The notes under the pieces are model-generated. The model was not told where the DNA came from, did no database searches, and was given only the letters and a program-made list of their open reading frames with translations. Position numbers and translations under genes: made by a program. A stretch of DNA of 33,899 bases from an uncultured Verrucomicrobia subdivision 3 bacterium (GTDB lineage Bacteria; Verrucomicrobiota; Verrucomicrobiia; Limisphaerales; UBA11358): contig CAINLR010000191.1 of NCBI GenBank assembly GCA_903850425.1, positions 1-33,899 of the forward strand, read 5' to 3'. This document shows positions 7,883-15,926 of the stretch, piece by piece (within the stretch, counting starts at the first letter, position 1; each line of letters starts with the position of its first letter).

Positions 7883-9028
7883 ATGGAACTGAACAATGAC
7901 GAAATCCGCCGCTACTCGCGGCACCTGATTCTGCCGGAAGTCGGTCTGGCAGGCCAAAAGAAAATCAAAGGCACCAGCGTCCTGTGCATCGGCGCGGGCG
8001 GCCTCGGCTCGCCCATCGCGATGTATCTCGCCGCCGCCGGCATTGGCAAGATCGGCATCGTGGATTTCGACACGGTGGATTTTTCCAATCTCCAGCGGCA
8101 GATTTTGCACACGGACGCGGACGTAGGCCGCTCGAAGGCCGAGTCGGCCAAGGAAACGATTCACGGCATCAATCCGCATTGCGAAGTCGTCATTCACAAC
8201 ACGCGCATCACGAGCGAAAACGCTCTCGATCTCATCCGCCCCTACGACATCGTCGTGGACGGCACGGATAATTTTCCGACGCGCTACCTCACCAACGACG
8301 CCTGCGTGCTGCTCAAGAAGCCGAATGTTTATGGCTCGATTTTTCGTTTCGAGGGCCAGGCCAGCGTGTTCGCGCCGCATCTCGGCGGACCGTGCTATCG
8401 CTGTCTTTATCCCGAACCGCCGCCGCCGGGCATGGTTCCGAGCTGCGCGGAAGGTGGGGTGCTCGGCGTGTTGCCCGGCATCATCGGCTGCATCCAGGCG
8501 ACGGAAATTTTGAAGCTTGCCATTGGCAAGGGAACTTCTCTCGTCGGCCGGCTCGTGCTGTTCAACGCGCTCGATTTGAAGTTTCGCGAACTGAAATTGC
8601 GGAAAGATCCGGCGTGTCCCATCTGCGGTGAGCATCCGACGATCAAGGAATTGATTGATTACGAAACGTTCTGCGGCATCGTGCCGGAGCCGGAAAACCT
8701 CGGCAATCCCGACGAAGTCACCGTGCAGGACATGAAGAAGGCGCTCGATAATCCGAGCCTCGGCATCAAGGTCGTGGACGTGCGCGAGGCGGACGAATAC
8801 GAAATCGCCAAGGTCGCCGGCGTGCCACTGCTGCCGCTGAGCGAACTGCAAAGCCGCTTCACCGAGCTGGACCCAAACACGCAATATTATCTGCACTGCA
8901 AAGCCGGCGTGCGCTCGATGAAGGCGCTGGCGTTCCTGCGCCAACAGGGATTCAAATACGTCAAGAGCGTCAAAGGCGGCATCAGCGCCTGGTCGGATGA
9001 AATTGACCGGAATGTGCCGCGTTACTAA
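7883..9028 (+). CDS. MoeB/ThiF-type adenylyltransferase fused to rhodanese domain
   Basis: E1-like enzyme that adenylates the C-terminal Gly of a small sulfur carrier (ThiS, MoaD or similar); the fused rhodanese domain then supplies persulfide sulfur. Residues 1-250 are the ThiF domain: RYSRHLILPEVGLAGQ, the nucleotide loop GAGGLGSP, D-F-D-T-V-D-F-S-N-L-Q-R-Q, and DGTDNFPTRYL. The zinc cysteines are CYRC (about 173-176) and CPIC (about 249-252). Residues 275-380 are rhodanese, with VVDVREADEYE and the active-site loop HCKAGVRS. The 381-residue length is usual for MoeZ/MoeBR proteins. The next gene encodes an IscU-like scaffold, so a sulfur-transfer unit is likely. I give no symbol because the carrier partner is not in the window. 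Confidence 0.93.
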   Translation: MELNNDEIRRYSRHLILPEVGLAGQKKIKGTSVLCIGAGGLGSPIAMYLAAAGIGKIGIVDFDTVDFSNLQRQILHTDADVGRSKAESAKETIHGINPHCEVVIHNTRITSENALDLIRPYDIVVDGTDNFPTRYLTNDACVLLKKPNVYGSIFRFEGQASVFAPHLGGPCYRCLYPEPPPPGMVPSCAEGGVLGVLPGIIGCIQATEILKLAIGKGTSLVGRLVLFNALDLKFRELKLRKDPACPICGEHPTIKELIDYETFCGIVPEPENLGNPDEVTVQDMKKALDNPSLGIKVVDVREADEYEIAKVAGVPLLPLSELQSRFTELDPNTQYYLHCKAGVRSMKALAFLRQQGFKYVKSVKGGISAWSDEIDRNVPRY

Positions 9029-9041
9029 CGCACGAATTCTG

Positions 9042-9114
9042 GCCACAGATAGGCACCGATGAAACACAGATTCACAATTTGTTTATCTGTGTTTCATCGG
9101 TGAAAATTTGTGGC
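9042..9114. repeat. Long inverted repeat with CACAGAT units
   Basis: A perfect 18-bp arm (CACCGATGAAACACAGAT, 9054-9071) pairs with 9085-9102 across a 13-nt loop. Outer arms GCCACA (9042-9047) and TGTGGC (9109-9114) extend the stem. The left arm is itself a short tandem repeat with three CACMGAT-type cores about 10 bp apart. It ends 8 bp before the start codon of the scaffold gene. Confidence 0.9.
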
Positions 9115-9122
9115 TAAAAACT

Positions 9123-9611
9123 ATGACCGACGATTTACAAAAACGCATTCAAGCCGCGCTGGCCAATCCGCAAAATATGGGCGAGATGGCGGGCGCGGAT
9201 TCCATCGGCACGGTGGGAAATGCGGATTGCGGCGAGATGCTGCGGCTGTGGGTGAAGTTCAAGCAGCAGGATGGCAAGCGCGTCATTGATCGGGCAACCT
9301 TTCAATCCTTCGGCTGCGAAACGGCGATTGCGGTGGCCAGTCTGGCGACGGAATTGATTCGTGGTAAAACCGCCGAGGAGGCGCTCGCGCTCAAGACCGA
9401 GGAACTGGCCGGCGAACTCGGACCGCTGCCACCGATGAAAATCCACTGCGCGCAACTGGTCGAAGGCGCTTTGCGTTCAGCGCTGGAGCCACAAAATGTG
9501 GAAACGAAAAAAGAAATCGCTCCCGCGTCCGCCAATGCGCCAACCTTGCTCGACAGTTTTTCAAAACCCAAAGAAGGCGGTGTGAAGCTGACGTTTTTGG
9601 ACGGAAAATAA
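9123..9611 (+). CDS. IscU/NifU-like iron-sulfur cluster scaffold
   Basis: Predicted scaffold on which Fe-S clusters are built before transfer to apoproteins. The 162-residue product has the three family cysteines: C36 in GNADCGEMLRLW, C65 in QSFGCETAIA and C109 in MKIHCAQLVE, spaced as in IscU (usually near 37, 63 and 106). The commonly conserved LPPVK segment appears as LPPMK. The tail after about 120 (KKEIAPASANAP onwards) is longer than in IscU and variable. A TTG five codons upstream is possible, but MTDDLQKR gives the normal family start. The preceding hairpin and absent Shine-Dalgarno site are notable. It is convergent with the BtpA gene, with only 8 bp between stop codons. Confidence 0.87.
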   Translation: MTDDLQKRIQAALANPQNMGEMAGADSIGTVGNADCGEMLRLWVKFKQQDGKRVIDRATFQSFGCETAIAVASLATELIRGKTAEEALALKTEELAGELGPLPPMKIHCAQLVEGALRSALEPQNVETKKEIAPASANAPTLLDSFSKPKEGGVKLTFLDGK

Positions 9612-9619
9612 TCCTGCGG

Positions 9620-10414
9620 TCAGGTTTTCTCCACCAGTTTCACCAGCGCGGCCACCCGTTTGGCATCCACCGGATTGGACAGCTTGCCGTCGCGCTTCAA
9701 GGAAGAGCCGACAATCGCGCCATCGGCAAACTCCAAGAAGTTCTTCACATTCGCCACATTCACACCGCTGCCGAGAAGGATCTTTGCGTGCGGGCACGCG
9801 GCGCGCACGCGTTTGACATCGTCAAGATCCGCCACTTTGCCGGTGCCGACGCCGGAGATGATCAGCGCATCGGCCAAGCCGCGTTCGAGCGTGTCGTTGG
9901 CGGAATCTTCGAGCGTCCAATCGCCCAGCGGCACGGCGTGCTTCACATGGACATCCGCAAAAATCTGCGCGTCCGGCGCGATGCTTTTGCGATAGCGCAA
10001 GGTGTGGTAGGCATCGCCTTCAATGAGTCCTTGATCCGTCAGCATCGCGCCGCTGTGAATGTTGATGCGGACAAAATCGCCGCCGCACGCGGCGCACAGC
10101 GCCAGCGCCGCGCGACCATCGTTGCGCAAAACATTGAAACCGATTGGCAGCTTCACCGCCGCGCGCACCGCACAGCCGGCGGCAGTCATTGCCGCAATGG
10201 TTTCCGGTCCGACATTCGATTTGGTGAACGGCACGTCGCCGAAATTCTCGATGAAGAGGGAGTGCGCGCCGCCACGTTCATAAGCGACGGCGTCCGCCAC
10301 GGCCGCTTTGATAATCTCGCTCATGCTGGCGCTATGCCGTGGAGCGCCCGGCAAAGGTTTCAGGTGAACGACGCCGATGAGCACTTTGGAATGCGCTTGG
10401 AAAAGATTTTTCAT
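9620..10414 (-). CDS. BtpA/SgcQ-family TIM-barrel protein
   Basis: A 264-residue protein of the BtpA family, named after a cyanobacterial factor for photosystem I stability; in non-phototrophs the family resembles SgcQ and is thought to be a TIM-barrel enzyme. The beginning VLIGVVHLKPLPGAPRH and the segments IENFGDVPF, VKLPIGFNVLRND, FVRINIHSGAMLTDQG, FADVHVKHA and ALIISGVGTG are family hallmarks. The C-terminal end (LLGSGVNVANV, ADGAIVGSSLKRDG) is a phosphate-binding loop pattern seen in other TIM barrels. The substrate is unknown. The start codon shares one base with the RNase III stop codon (TAATG), so translation is coupled. Confidence 0.88.
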   Translation of the reverse strand: MKNLFQAHSKVLIGVVHLKPLPGAPRHSASMSEIIKAAVADAVAYERGGAHSLFIENFGDVPFTKSNVGPETIAAMTAAGCAVRAAVKLPIGFNVLRNDGRAALALCAACGGDFVRINIHSGAMLTDQGLIEGDAYHTLRYRKSIAPDAQIFADVHVKHAVPLGDWTLEDSANDTLERGLADALIISGVGTGKVADLDDVKRVRAACPHAKILLGSGVNVANVKNFLEFADGAIVGSSLKRDGKLSNPVDAKRVAALVKLVEKT

Positions 10415-11115
10415 TAAGGTGATTCGGTTGGTTCCCGCAATTGCTTCAATGCCGCCAAGGCGGCATCACTTTCCGCCGCCTTCTTGCTTTTGCCGCGACC
10501 GCGCGCGAGTTCCACGCCGGCGTGCAGCACGGCGCATTCAAAATCGCGGTCGTGATCGGCCCCGTTCGTGGAAATGAGCTGATATTCCGGAGCGGTCGGG
10601 GACTTGGCTTGGAGCAATTCCTGCAATTCGCCCTTGGGATTGTCAATGCCCGGCATCGCCCCGACCTCGCCAAACTTGGCGCCAAATTCGCGCATGGTAA
10701 ATTCGCGGGCGGCTTCAAAGCCGCCATCCAAAAAAATCGCGCCCAGCAACGACTCGAACGCATCCGCCAGCGTGGATGCGCGCTCGCGACCGCCCGTGTT
10801 TTCCTCGCCCCGGCTCAAGAGCAGGTGCGCCCCGAGATTGAGCGCCCGGCCGTGATCGGACAAGGCACTCGCATTGACGAGCTTGGCGCGAATTTTCGTC
10901 AGCGAACCTTCATCCGCAGCCGGAAATCGTTCGTAAAGTTCGCGCGTGAGCACCAGGCCCAGCACCGAATCGCCCAGAAATTCCAGCCGCTGATTGTGCG
11001 GCGTGGGCGTGTTCTGCTCGTGGGCGACGGACGGATGCGTGAGCGCGAGGCGGAGCAGGTTTTCGTCGCGGAACGGGTAGCCGAGACGTTGTTGGAGTTC
11101 GGCAAGCAAGGGCAT
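10414..11115 (-). CDS. rnc: Ribonuclease III
   Basis: Double-strand-specific endoribonuclease that matures rRNA and processes structured mRNAs. The 233 residues split into a catalytic domain (about 1-150) and a dsRNA-binding domain (about 158-228). The signature NQRLEFLGDSVLG is present with its Glu and Asp, as is the second acidic motif ADAFESLLGAIFLDGG. The dsRBD begins NPKGELQELLQAKS and ends with GKSKKAAESDAALAAL. It lies downstream of a Cys-rich hypothetical gene and upstream of BtpA on the same strand. A repeat-built hairpin lies just upstream of its start and could be a substrate of the enzyme, which is speculation. Confidence 0.95.
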   Translation of the reverse strand: MPLLAELQQRLGYPFRDENLLRLALTHPSVAHEQNTPTPHNQRLEFLGDSVLGLVLTRELYERFPAADEGSLTKIRAKLVNASALSDHGRALNLGAHLLLSRGEENTGGRERASTLADAFESLLGAIFLDGGFEAAREFTMREFGAKFGEVGAMPGIDNPKGELQELLQAKSPTAPEYQLISTNGADHDRDFECAVLHAGVELARGRGKSKKAAESDAALAALKQLREPTESP

Positions 11116-11135
11116 GAATCAACTGGGGCACATCG

Positions 11136-11224
11136 AACCTTCAACCTTCAACGCCGCACCTCCAAGGTTTCGGCGGCCACCCGCTCGCTGGGTGTTCGGC
11201 ATTGAAGGTTGAAGGTTGAAGGTT
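11136..11224. repeat. Paired AACCTTC/GAAGGTT heptamer arrays
   Basis: Two AACCTTC units (11136-11152) face three GAAGGTT units (11204-11224) across about 50 bp, so the arms can form a stem of at least 16 bp. The right array abuts the stop codon of the Cys-rich gene (11226-11228). The left array is about 20 bp from the rnc start codon. Confidence 0.88.
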
Positions 11225-11225
11225 T

Positions 11226-11816
11226 TCAATTTTGAACAATTTCAGTTTCAACTCCTGCGGCGGCAGGTGACTCCTCCACCGGCACCGTGGCTTCACTCAC
11301 CACCGGCGGCGGATTCAGGCCATGTTCCAGCAACTGCGCCACGTCGTGCTGGACCTGTTCCAACTGGTCGAGATGCAGATTGGGGTCAGCGATGGAGAAG
11401 ATGTCGCCGGTCTTGGCATGCTCATAAATAAACACGCGCTGGCCATCGCGCTTGAGCTGTTCCTTCACCTTGAGAATGCGTTTGCGTTCGAGCATTACGG
11501 CGAGAATATAAGCAGCCGCGACATAGCGCGGCTCGTTTTGTTCGATGAGTTTGCGCAGCACCGTCTCGGCGGTTTCCTTCTGAATCGCCTCGACCGGGTG
11601 CGCGGGCGGTGCTTCATAAATGCCGTGCCAGTGCGAGATGAAACCGGCGCGGCTGCGCGGATCGCCGGCTTTTTCCGCGCAGGGTTCGCAGATGTCCGAG
11701 CGGCGCAGCTCTGTTTTTTCCTCAAACAAGATCGTGCGATACGGCTGTTTGTCGGCAAAAGGCAGGGTGCACGCTTCGCAGGCGTGCGCGCGGGACTGGA
11801 TGTTCCACTCGTTCAT
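11226..11816 (-). CDS. Hypothetical protein with zinc-ribbon-like cysteines
   Basis: No named function. The 196-residue product has two CxxC pairs in its first 50 residues (CEAC at about 13-16 and CEPC at about 43-46), separated by a polar stretch, which looks like a treble-clef or zinc-ribbon module. The middle (about 75-115) is helical with AETVLRKLIEQNEPRYVAAA, followed by LERKRILKVKEQ and a GDIFSIADPNL segment. The C-terminal 35 residues are low-complexity, Pro/Val/Glu-rich. I recall similar arrangements in uncharacterised verrucomicrobial proteins but cannot check. It lies upstream of rnc on the same strand. ATG at 11816 gives MNEWNIQSRAHACEAC. Confidence 0.7.
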   Translation of the reverse strand: MNEWNIQSRAHACEACTLPFADKQPYRTILFEEKTELRRSDICEPCAEKAGDPRSRAGFISHWHGIYEAPPAHPVEAIQKETAETVLRKLIEQNEPRYVAAAYILAVMLERKRILKVKEQLKRDGQRVFIYEHAKTGDIFSIADPNLHLDQLEQVQHDVAQLLEHGLNPPPVVSEATVPVEESPAAAGVETEIVQN

Positions 11817-11911
11817 GACCGCCGGGAGTTAACCACAATGTAAGCGGGCGAACACGAAGAAAATACTTCCATATCCGGCGGCGTTACGCATCTGACCAAC
11901 GGCCGCAAGGG

Positions 11912-13684
11912 CTACATCTGCTCGACAGTCTCGATGCCGAGCGTTTCCAAGCCCTGCTTCAGAACACGCGCGGTCAAATCGCAGAGGGCCAGCCGGGAAT
12001 CGCGCGTGGCCGCGTCTTCGGCTTTGAGCACGGGACAATTTTCAAAGAAGCGCGAGAAGTGAACCGCCAGTTCAAATAAATAATTGCAGAGAAAATTCGG
12101 ACGATATTCATCCGCCACCGCTTCGAGCGTGAGCCCGAAGTTGAGCAAATGCCTCGCCACCGCGAGTTCTTCCGGCGCGGCCAACTGGATGTTGGGTGTT
12201 GGGTGTTGAATGTTGGCTGTTTCCGCGGACTTCCGAAAAATGCTTTTAATCCGCGCATACGCATAAAGCAAATACGGCGCAGTGTTGCCCTGCAACGCAA
12301 GCATCTTGTCCCAACTGAAAATGTAATCACTCTGGCGGTTCGGCAGCAGGTCGGCGTATTTCACGGCACCCAAGCCGACAACGCGCGCAATCTCGCGGCG
12401 CTGCGCTTCGGGCAGTTCCGCGCTTTTTTCGCAAACGGTTTTGTAAGCGCGTTCGACCGCCTCATCGAGCAAGTCGCCGAGTTTCACGGTGTCGCCAGAG
12501 CGCGTCTTAAATGGCTTGCCGTCGTCGCCCATGATTTTGCCAAAGCCGACGTGAACCAGCTTGGTGGTTTTGGCCGCTGCCGGTTTCCAGCGTCCAAAAA
12601 TGAGAAAAAGTTTTTTAAAATGTCCGGACTGCCGGTCGTCCACGACGTAAACAATTTCGTTCGGCGACCACGTTTTGAGCCGGTAATCCACCGTGGCGAG
12701 GTCGGTGGTGGTGTAGTTGAAACCGCCGTCGCTCTTGCGCACGAGCGCAGGATCGGCCGCCCATTCGCCGTCGCGGTTGACCAGAAACGGATCTTCTTTT
12801 GGCGGCTGCGAGCCGTCGCTGAACACGCCGACCGCGCCCTCGCTTTCGCGCGCGATATTTTTGGCGAGTAATTCATTCACTACTTCGCCGAGCCACGGGT
12901 TAAAAAAACTTTCGCCGAGTGCGTGATCGAATTTCACGCCGAGCCGCGAGTAAATCGTGTCGAACTGGATTTGCGACAGCCGGATCATTTCCTTCCAAAT
13001 GGAAATGTTTTCGGCGTCGCCAGCCTGAAGTTTTACCAGTTCCGCTTTCGCTTCATCGAGCCGAGCCGGATTAGCATCGCACTCAGCGTTGATTATTTTG
13101 TAAAGCCGTTCGAGTTCGGCGATCGCGTCGCGTTCGAGCGCTGGGCGATCCAGAATATTTTTCCAGCCGAGCAATAATTTTCCGAACTGCGTGCCCCAAT
13201 CTCCGATATGGTTGTCGCTGATGACGCGATGGCCAAGCAGCCGAAGCGTGCGTTGCAGCGCGTCGCCGATGCCGGTGGAGCGAATGTGGCCAACGTGCAT
13301 CGGCTTGGCGACGTTCGGCGAACTGAAATCAAGGACGACAGTTTTCGGCGTCGCAGCCTGGCTGAAAAATAAGTGTTCCCCGCGCGCGGCGGCTTCGAGC
13401 GTTTGTGCGAGCACGGAATTCTTCAACCGGAAATTCAGGAAGCCCGCGCCGGCGATCTCCACTTTTTCGCACACGTCGGAAACATCGAGCTTGGCCAGCG
13501 TATCGGTGGCGAGCTGACGCGGATTGATTTTCCGCGCTTTGGCGAGCGACATCAGCGCGTTCGATTGATAGTCGCCAAATTTCGGGTCACACGGACGGAC
13601 CAGCACGGCCGAGACATCGGCATCCGGCAAGACGGCGCAGACGGCGGCTTGCAGCTTTAACTCAATTTGTTTGTGCGGTAACAC
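11912..13684 (-). CDS. argS: Arginyl-tRNA synthetase
   Basis: Charges tRNA-Arg with arginine. The 590-residue product has the N-terminal ADD domain (about 1-95), then the class I catalytic core with SSPNVAKPMHVGHIRS (HIGH motif as HVGH). The equivalent of KMSKS is degenerate, in GKIMGDDGKPFKTRSGDTV, which is common for this enzyme. The DALR anticodon-binding domain occupies the C-terminal 130 residues, ending LETLGIETVEQM. The start codon is GTG (13684). A heptamer repeat encodes about 12 residues in the linker between the catalytic and DALR domains. The preceding gap holds a repeat hairpin and there is no Shine-Dalgarno site. Confidence 0.96.
   Translation of the reverse strand: MLPHKQIELKLQAAVCAVLPDADVSAVLVRPCDPKFGDYQSNALMSLAKARKINPRQLATDTLAKLDVSDVCEKVEIAGAGFLNFRLKNSVLAQTLEAAARGEHLFFSQAATPKTVVLDFSSPNVAKPMHVGHIRSTGIGDALQRTLRLLGHRVISDNHIGDWGTQFGKLLLGWKNILDRPALERDAIAELERLYKIINAECDANPARLDEAKAELVKLQAGDAENISIWKEMIRLSQIQFDTIYSRLGVKFDHALGESFFNPWLGEVVNELLAKNIARESEGAVGVFSDGSQPPKEDPFLVNRDGEWAADPALVRKSDGGFNYTTTDLATVDYRLKTWSPNEIVYVVDDRQSGHFKKLFLIFGRWKPAAAKTTKLVHVGFGKIMGDDGKPFKTRSGDTVKLGDLLDEAVERAYKTVCEKSAELPEAQRREIARVVGLGAVKYADLLPNRQSDYIFSWDKMLALQGNTAPYLLYAYARIKSIFRKSAETANIQHPTPNIQLAAPEELAVARHLLNFGLTLEAVADEYRPNFLCNYLFELAVHFSRFFENCPVLKAEDAATRDSRLALCDLTARVLKQGLETLGIETVEQM
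12186..12220. repeat. Heptamer array inside argS
   Basis: Five 7-bp units (TGGATGT, TGGGTGT twice, TGAATGT, TGGCTGT) lie in frame within argS and encode a segment read as ANIQHPTPNIQ on the minus strand. This is the same kind of unit length as in the intergenic arrays. Confidence 0.88.
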
Positions 13685-13695
13685 AGGGAAATTTT

Positions 13696-13778
13696 AACCA
13701 CAAAAGACACGAAAGACACGAAAGAAACCAAAGCGGTCGCCACAAAACATTTTCGTGTGTTTTGTGTATTACGTGGTT
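13696..13778. repeat. Paired GACACGAAA arrays (hairpin-forming)
   Basis: A left arm with AACCAC followed by repeated GACACGAAA units (9-bp period, 13696-13724) faces a right arm (13748-13778) ending GTGGTT that carries the reverse complement form with TTTCGTGTG and TTTTGTGTA. The arms pair with a few mismatches. It fills the gap between the PTS gene and argS and ends about 11 bp before the argS GTG. Confidence 0.85.
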
Positions 13779-13785
13779 GAAGGAA

Positions 13786-14250
13786 CTATTTTTTCCCGTG
13801 TTCGCGGATGACGGCGAGCATGGCGTCAGCGTCGGGCGATTTTTCGAGGGCTTCGCGGAAATCGGCTTTGTGCAAAAGTTTGGCGATGTTGGCGAGCGTG
13901 TGGAGATGCTTCTGAAACTGACCTTGCGGGACGAGGAAGAGCATGACGAGCTTGACGGGCTGATTATCGAGCGCATCGAAATTCACGCCAGCCTTGGAGC
14001 GGCCGAGGGCACCGACAACTTCGTAAATCAGATCCGTGGACGCGTGCGGGATGCCGATGCCGAAGCCAATGCCCGTGGACATTGAGGTTTCGCGTTTTTT
14101 GACGGCGGCGGTGACGGCGTCGCGGTCGCCGGGCTGAATCTTGCCGGTGGCGACGAGATTGCCAATGAGTTCATCAATCGCTTCCCAGCGATTGGCTGCT
14201 TTCAGTTCGGGGACGATTTGCTCGCGTCCTAAGATGTCGGCCAAATCCAT
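13786..14250 (-). CDS. PTS EIIA-Ntr-like regulatory protein
   Basis: A 154-residue EIIA domain of the fructose/mannitol (PTS_EIIA_2) class, the kind found in nitrogen-related PTS (PtsN). The phosphorylated His lies in GFGIGIPHAST (about residue 69). The segment MDLADILGREQIVPELKA starts the fold and LLHKADFREAL ends it. No transporter domain is fused and no sugar transporter is nearby, which favours a regulatory role through phosphorylation state. An upstream ATG five codons earlier is possible. The gene is upstream of argS and downstream of the HExxH membrane-protein gene, all on the minus strand. Confidence 0.85.
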   Translation of the reverse strand: MDLADILGREQIVPELKAANRWEAIDELIGNLVATGKIQPGDRDAVTAAVKKRETSMSTGIGFGIGIPHASTDLIYEVVGALGRSKAGVNFDALDNQPVKLVMLFLVPQGQFQKHLHTLANIAKLLHKADFREALEKSPDADAMLAVIREHGKK

Positions 14251-14319
14251 AGCGACGTGAAGCATGAAGCGAAACGACCGGACAATTCAAGACTGAATTG
14301 CTAACAAATTTTGCTGGAC

Positions 14320-14973
14320 TTATATCACGCGCTGCAACCAATGAAAAATCAGGCCGGTGCTTTCGGCCCACCAGCCAAGGGAATTCAAGATGGCCACCTT
14401 TGCCGTCAGCAGCGGGAGGCCGAACAAAAGCGCGCTGACATTGCCGAGGAAAATAATGACCGCCGAGAATAGATAGCCCTGGCTCGTGATGTCGGTCTGC
14501 TGGGTCTGCAACACATGAAACGTCAACGTGAGGTGAAAGGCATACGCGGCGCCGACGCACAAATGAAACCAAACCAGATAGCCATGCCAGTTCCAGACCA
14601 AGTTGCCCAGCGCAAACACGCCGACCACCAGCACGACATAAAGCGGGAAAAAGTAGGGTGCAAGCGCGATGATGAAATTCGTTTTGGAAATCACGACGTG
14701 GCCGCCTTTGGAACTGATTTTCATTTTTTTTACCTGCCCGCCAAACAGCCACGTCCACAGCGCGTGCGTGAGTTCATGCCCTAGAACATAAAGCCACATT
14801 GGCTTGGGCAGCAGCAGGAACATCACCAGCCAGCACGCCGCGCCGGCGAGAAAGGGAACCCAGGTGGTGTCCGCGCTGCCGCAGGCGTGCACTACTAGTT
14901 TCAAGGCGCGCGCCGCGCCGCCGCAAACCGGCAGCAAGAGAATGGCGATGATGAGTTTGATCCACTTCGGCAC
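14320..14973 (-). CDS. Membrane protein with HExxH motif (M50-like)
   Basis: An integral membrane protein of 217 residues with about five or six hydrophobic helices. The helix after the first two contains GHELTHALW (about residues 64-72), the HExxH metal motif of zinc proteases including the M50 family. A second typical M50 element (a later Asp-containing motif) is not clear, so catalytic activity is uncertain. The ISSKGGHVVISKTNFII stretch following it resembles regions where such proteins form a beta-sheet. Gene order places it upstream of the PTS protein and divergent from pyrE, with 168 bp between. Confidence 0.7.
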   Translation of the reverse strand: MPKWIKLIIAILLLPVCGGAARALKLVVHACGSADTTWVPFLAGAACWLVMFLLLPKPMWLYVLGHELTHALWTWLFGGQVKKMKISSKGGHVVISKTNFIIALAPYFFPLYVVLVVGVFALGNLVWNWHGYLVWFHLCVGAAYAFHLTLTFHVLQTQQTDITSQGYLFSAVIIFLGNVSALLFGLPLLTAKVAILNSLGWWAESTGLIFHWLQRVI

Positions 14974-15039
14974 AGCCGAAAGAATTCAGAATTTGGAAAT
15001 CAGAAGCCAGCCGAAAGGAGCGTGGGAGTTTAAGCTGGA

Positions 15040-15078
15040 GTCCAAGCTTTAGCTTGCCCGCGGACACGCTGAAGCGTG
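15040..15078. repeat. Two small palindromic hairpins upstream of pyrE
   Basis: AAGCT (15044-15048) pairs with AGCTT (15051-15055), and CACGCT (15065-15070) pairs with AGCGTG (15073-15078). The GTCC/GGAC flanks link the two. They lie in the divergent gap between the HExxH gene and pyrE. I cannot assign a role. Confidence 0.55.
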
Positions 15079-15105
15079 GACGCCAACTGAATCGCAGCAA
15101 TCGCG

Positions 15106-15135
15106 CTTGAAACTTGAAACTGAAAACTTGAAACT
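15106..15135. repeat. CTTGAAA heptamer array before pyrE
   Basis: Four 7-bp units follow the pattern CTTGAAA (one is CTGAAAA), ending 6 bp before the pyrE start codon. Unlike the other loci it has no opposite-strand partner nearby. Confidence 0.85.
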
Positions 15136-15141
15136 ACGCCC

Positions 15142-15708
15142 ATGACTAAAGATGAAGCGTTGCAGATTTTTCGCGACACGGGAGCATTACTTGAGGGTCA
15201 CTTCGTTTTGCGCAGCGGGTTGCACAGTCGCCAGTTTTTCCAATGCGCCTTGGCATTGCAGCAAATGCCCATCGTCGAAAAACTGGGCGCGGCGCTGGCG
15301 GCCAAACTGAAACCGCTCGGCGCGGTCACCGTGGTGGCACCCGCGATGGGCGGACTGGTCATCGGTCAGGAAGTGGCGCGGCAACTGGGTTTGCGTTTTA
15401 TCTTCGTGGAAAAAGAAGACGGCAAACTCGTCTTGCGGCGCGGATTCAAGATCGCTCCCGGCGAAATGATTCTCGTCGTCGAGGATGTGGTGACCAAGGG
15501 CGGACGCGTTCAAGAGACGCTTGATATTGTCCGCGCACACGGCGGCCAGGTCGTGGGCGTGGCGATGGTGGTGGATCGTTCCAACGGCGTGGTCAACTTT
15601 GGAATGCCGTTTGAGAGTTTGATCTCGTTGCAGGTAGAAACGTTTGAGGCGGATAAATTGCCGCCGGACCTGGCGACAATTCCTGCGATCAAACCAGGCA
15701 GTAAATGA
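15142..15708 (+). CDS. pyrE: Orotate phosphoribosyltransferase
   Basis: Transfers phosphoribose from PRPP to orotate, giving OMP in pyrimidine biosynthesis. The 188-residue product begins with LLEGHFVLRSGLHSRQFFQC, typical of the enzyme, and carries the PRPP-binding motif VVEDVVTKGGRVQETL (about 112-127), close to the family consensus with Lys in place of Thr after VVT. The remaining stretch GVAMVVDRSNGVV fits the active-site loop. The start at 15142 follows the heptamer array directly. It is monocistronic, followed by about 280 bp without a gene before dnaK. Confidence 0.95.
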   Translation: MTKDEALQIFRDTGALLEGHFVLRSGLHSRQFFQCALALQQMPIVEKLGAALAAKLKPLGAVTVVAPAMGGLVIGQEVARQLGLRFIFVEKEDGKLVLRRGFKIAPGEMILVVEDVVTKGGRVQETLDIVRAHGGQVVGVAMVVDRSNGVVNFGMPFESLISLQVETFEADKLPPDLATIPAIKPGSK

Positions 15709-15751
15709 ATTGAAGAACAAAGAAACGAAGGCTGGCACGGTGTTCGGTCTT

Positions 15752-15774
15752 GGTTGCTTGGTTGCTTGGTTGTT
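15752..15774. repeat. GGTTGCTT octamer repeat
   Basis: Two GGTTGCTT units followed by GGTTGTT lie just after pyrE in the non-coding stretch 15709-15989. Apart from this repeat, the hairpin at 15823 and a promoter-like site at 15927, I see nothing else there. Confidence 0.75.
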
Positions 15775-15822
15775 AAACAACGCCTCCAACTGCGCCACCG
15801 AAGTTGCGCCACGCCCACCTAC

Positions 15823-15857
15823 AACTGTGCCAATGCGCCACTGCTGGCACAGTTTTC
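15823..15857 (+). terminator. Probable terminator hairpin after pyrE
   Basis: A perfect 10-bp stem (AACTGTGCCA 15823-15832 with TGGCACAGTT 15845-15854) with a 12-nt loop is followed by a short T-run then CCCC. The weak T tail makes it less certain than the other terminators. Confidence 0.55.
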
Positions 15858-15926
15858 CCCTCGCTTGATTTTGCCAAACCCATCAAATGTCCCTTTGTTT
15901 TCAAGGGATTAACATTTTCCACGCCT

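Noticed and set aside
15845-15860. Second sigma-54 promoter at TGGCAC after pyrE
   Set aside because: The -24 half matches but the -12 position reads CCCC rather than TTGC; the site is better explained as a hairpin arm.
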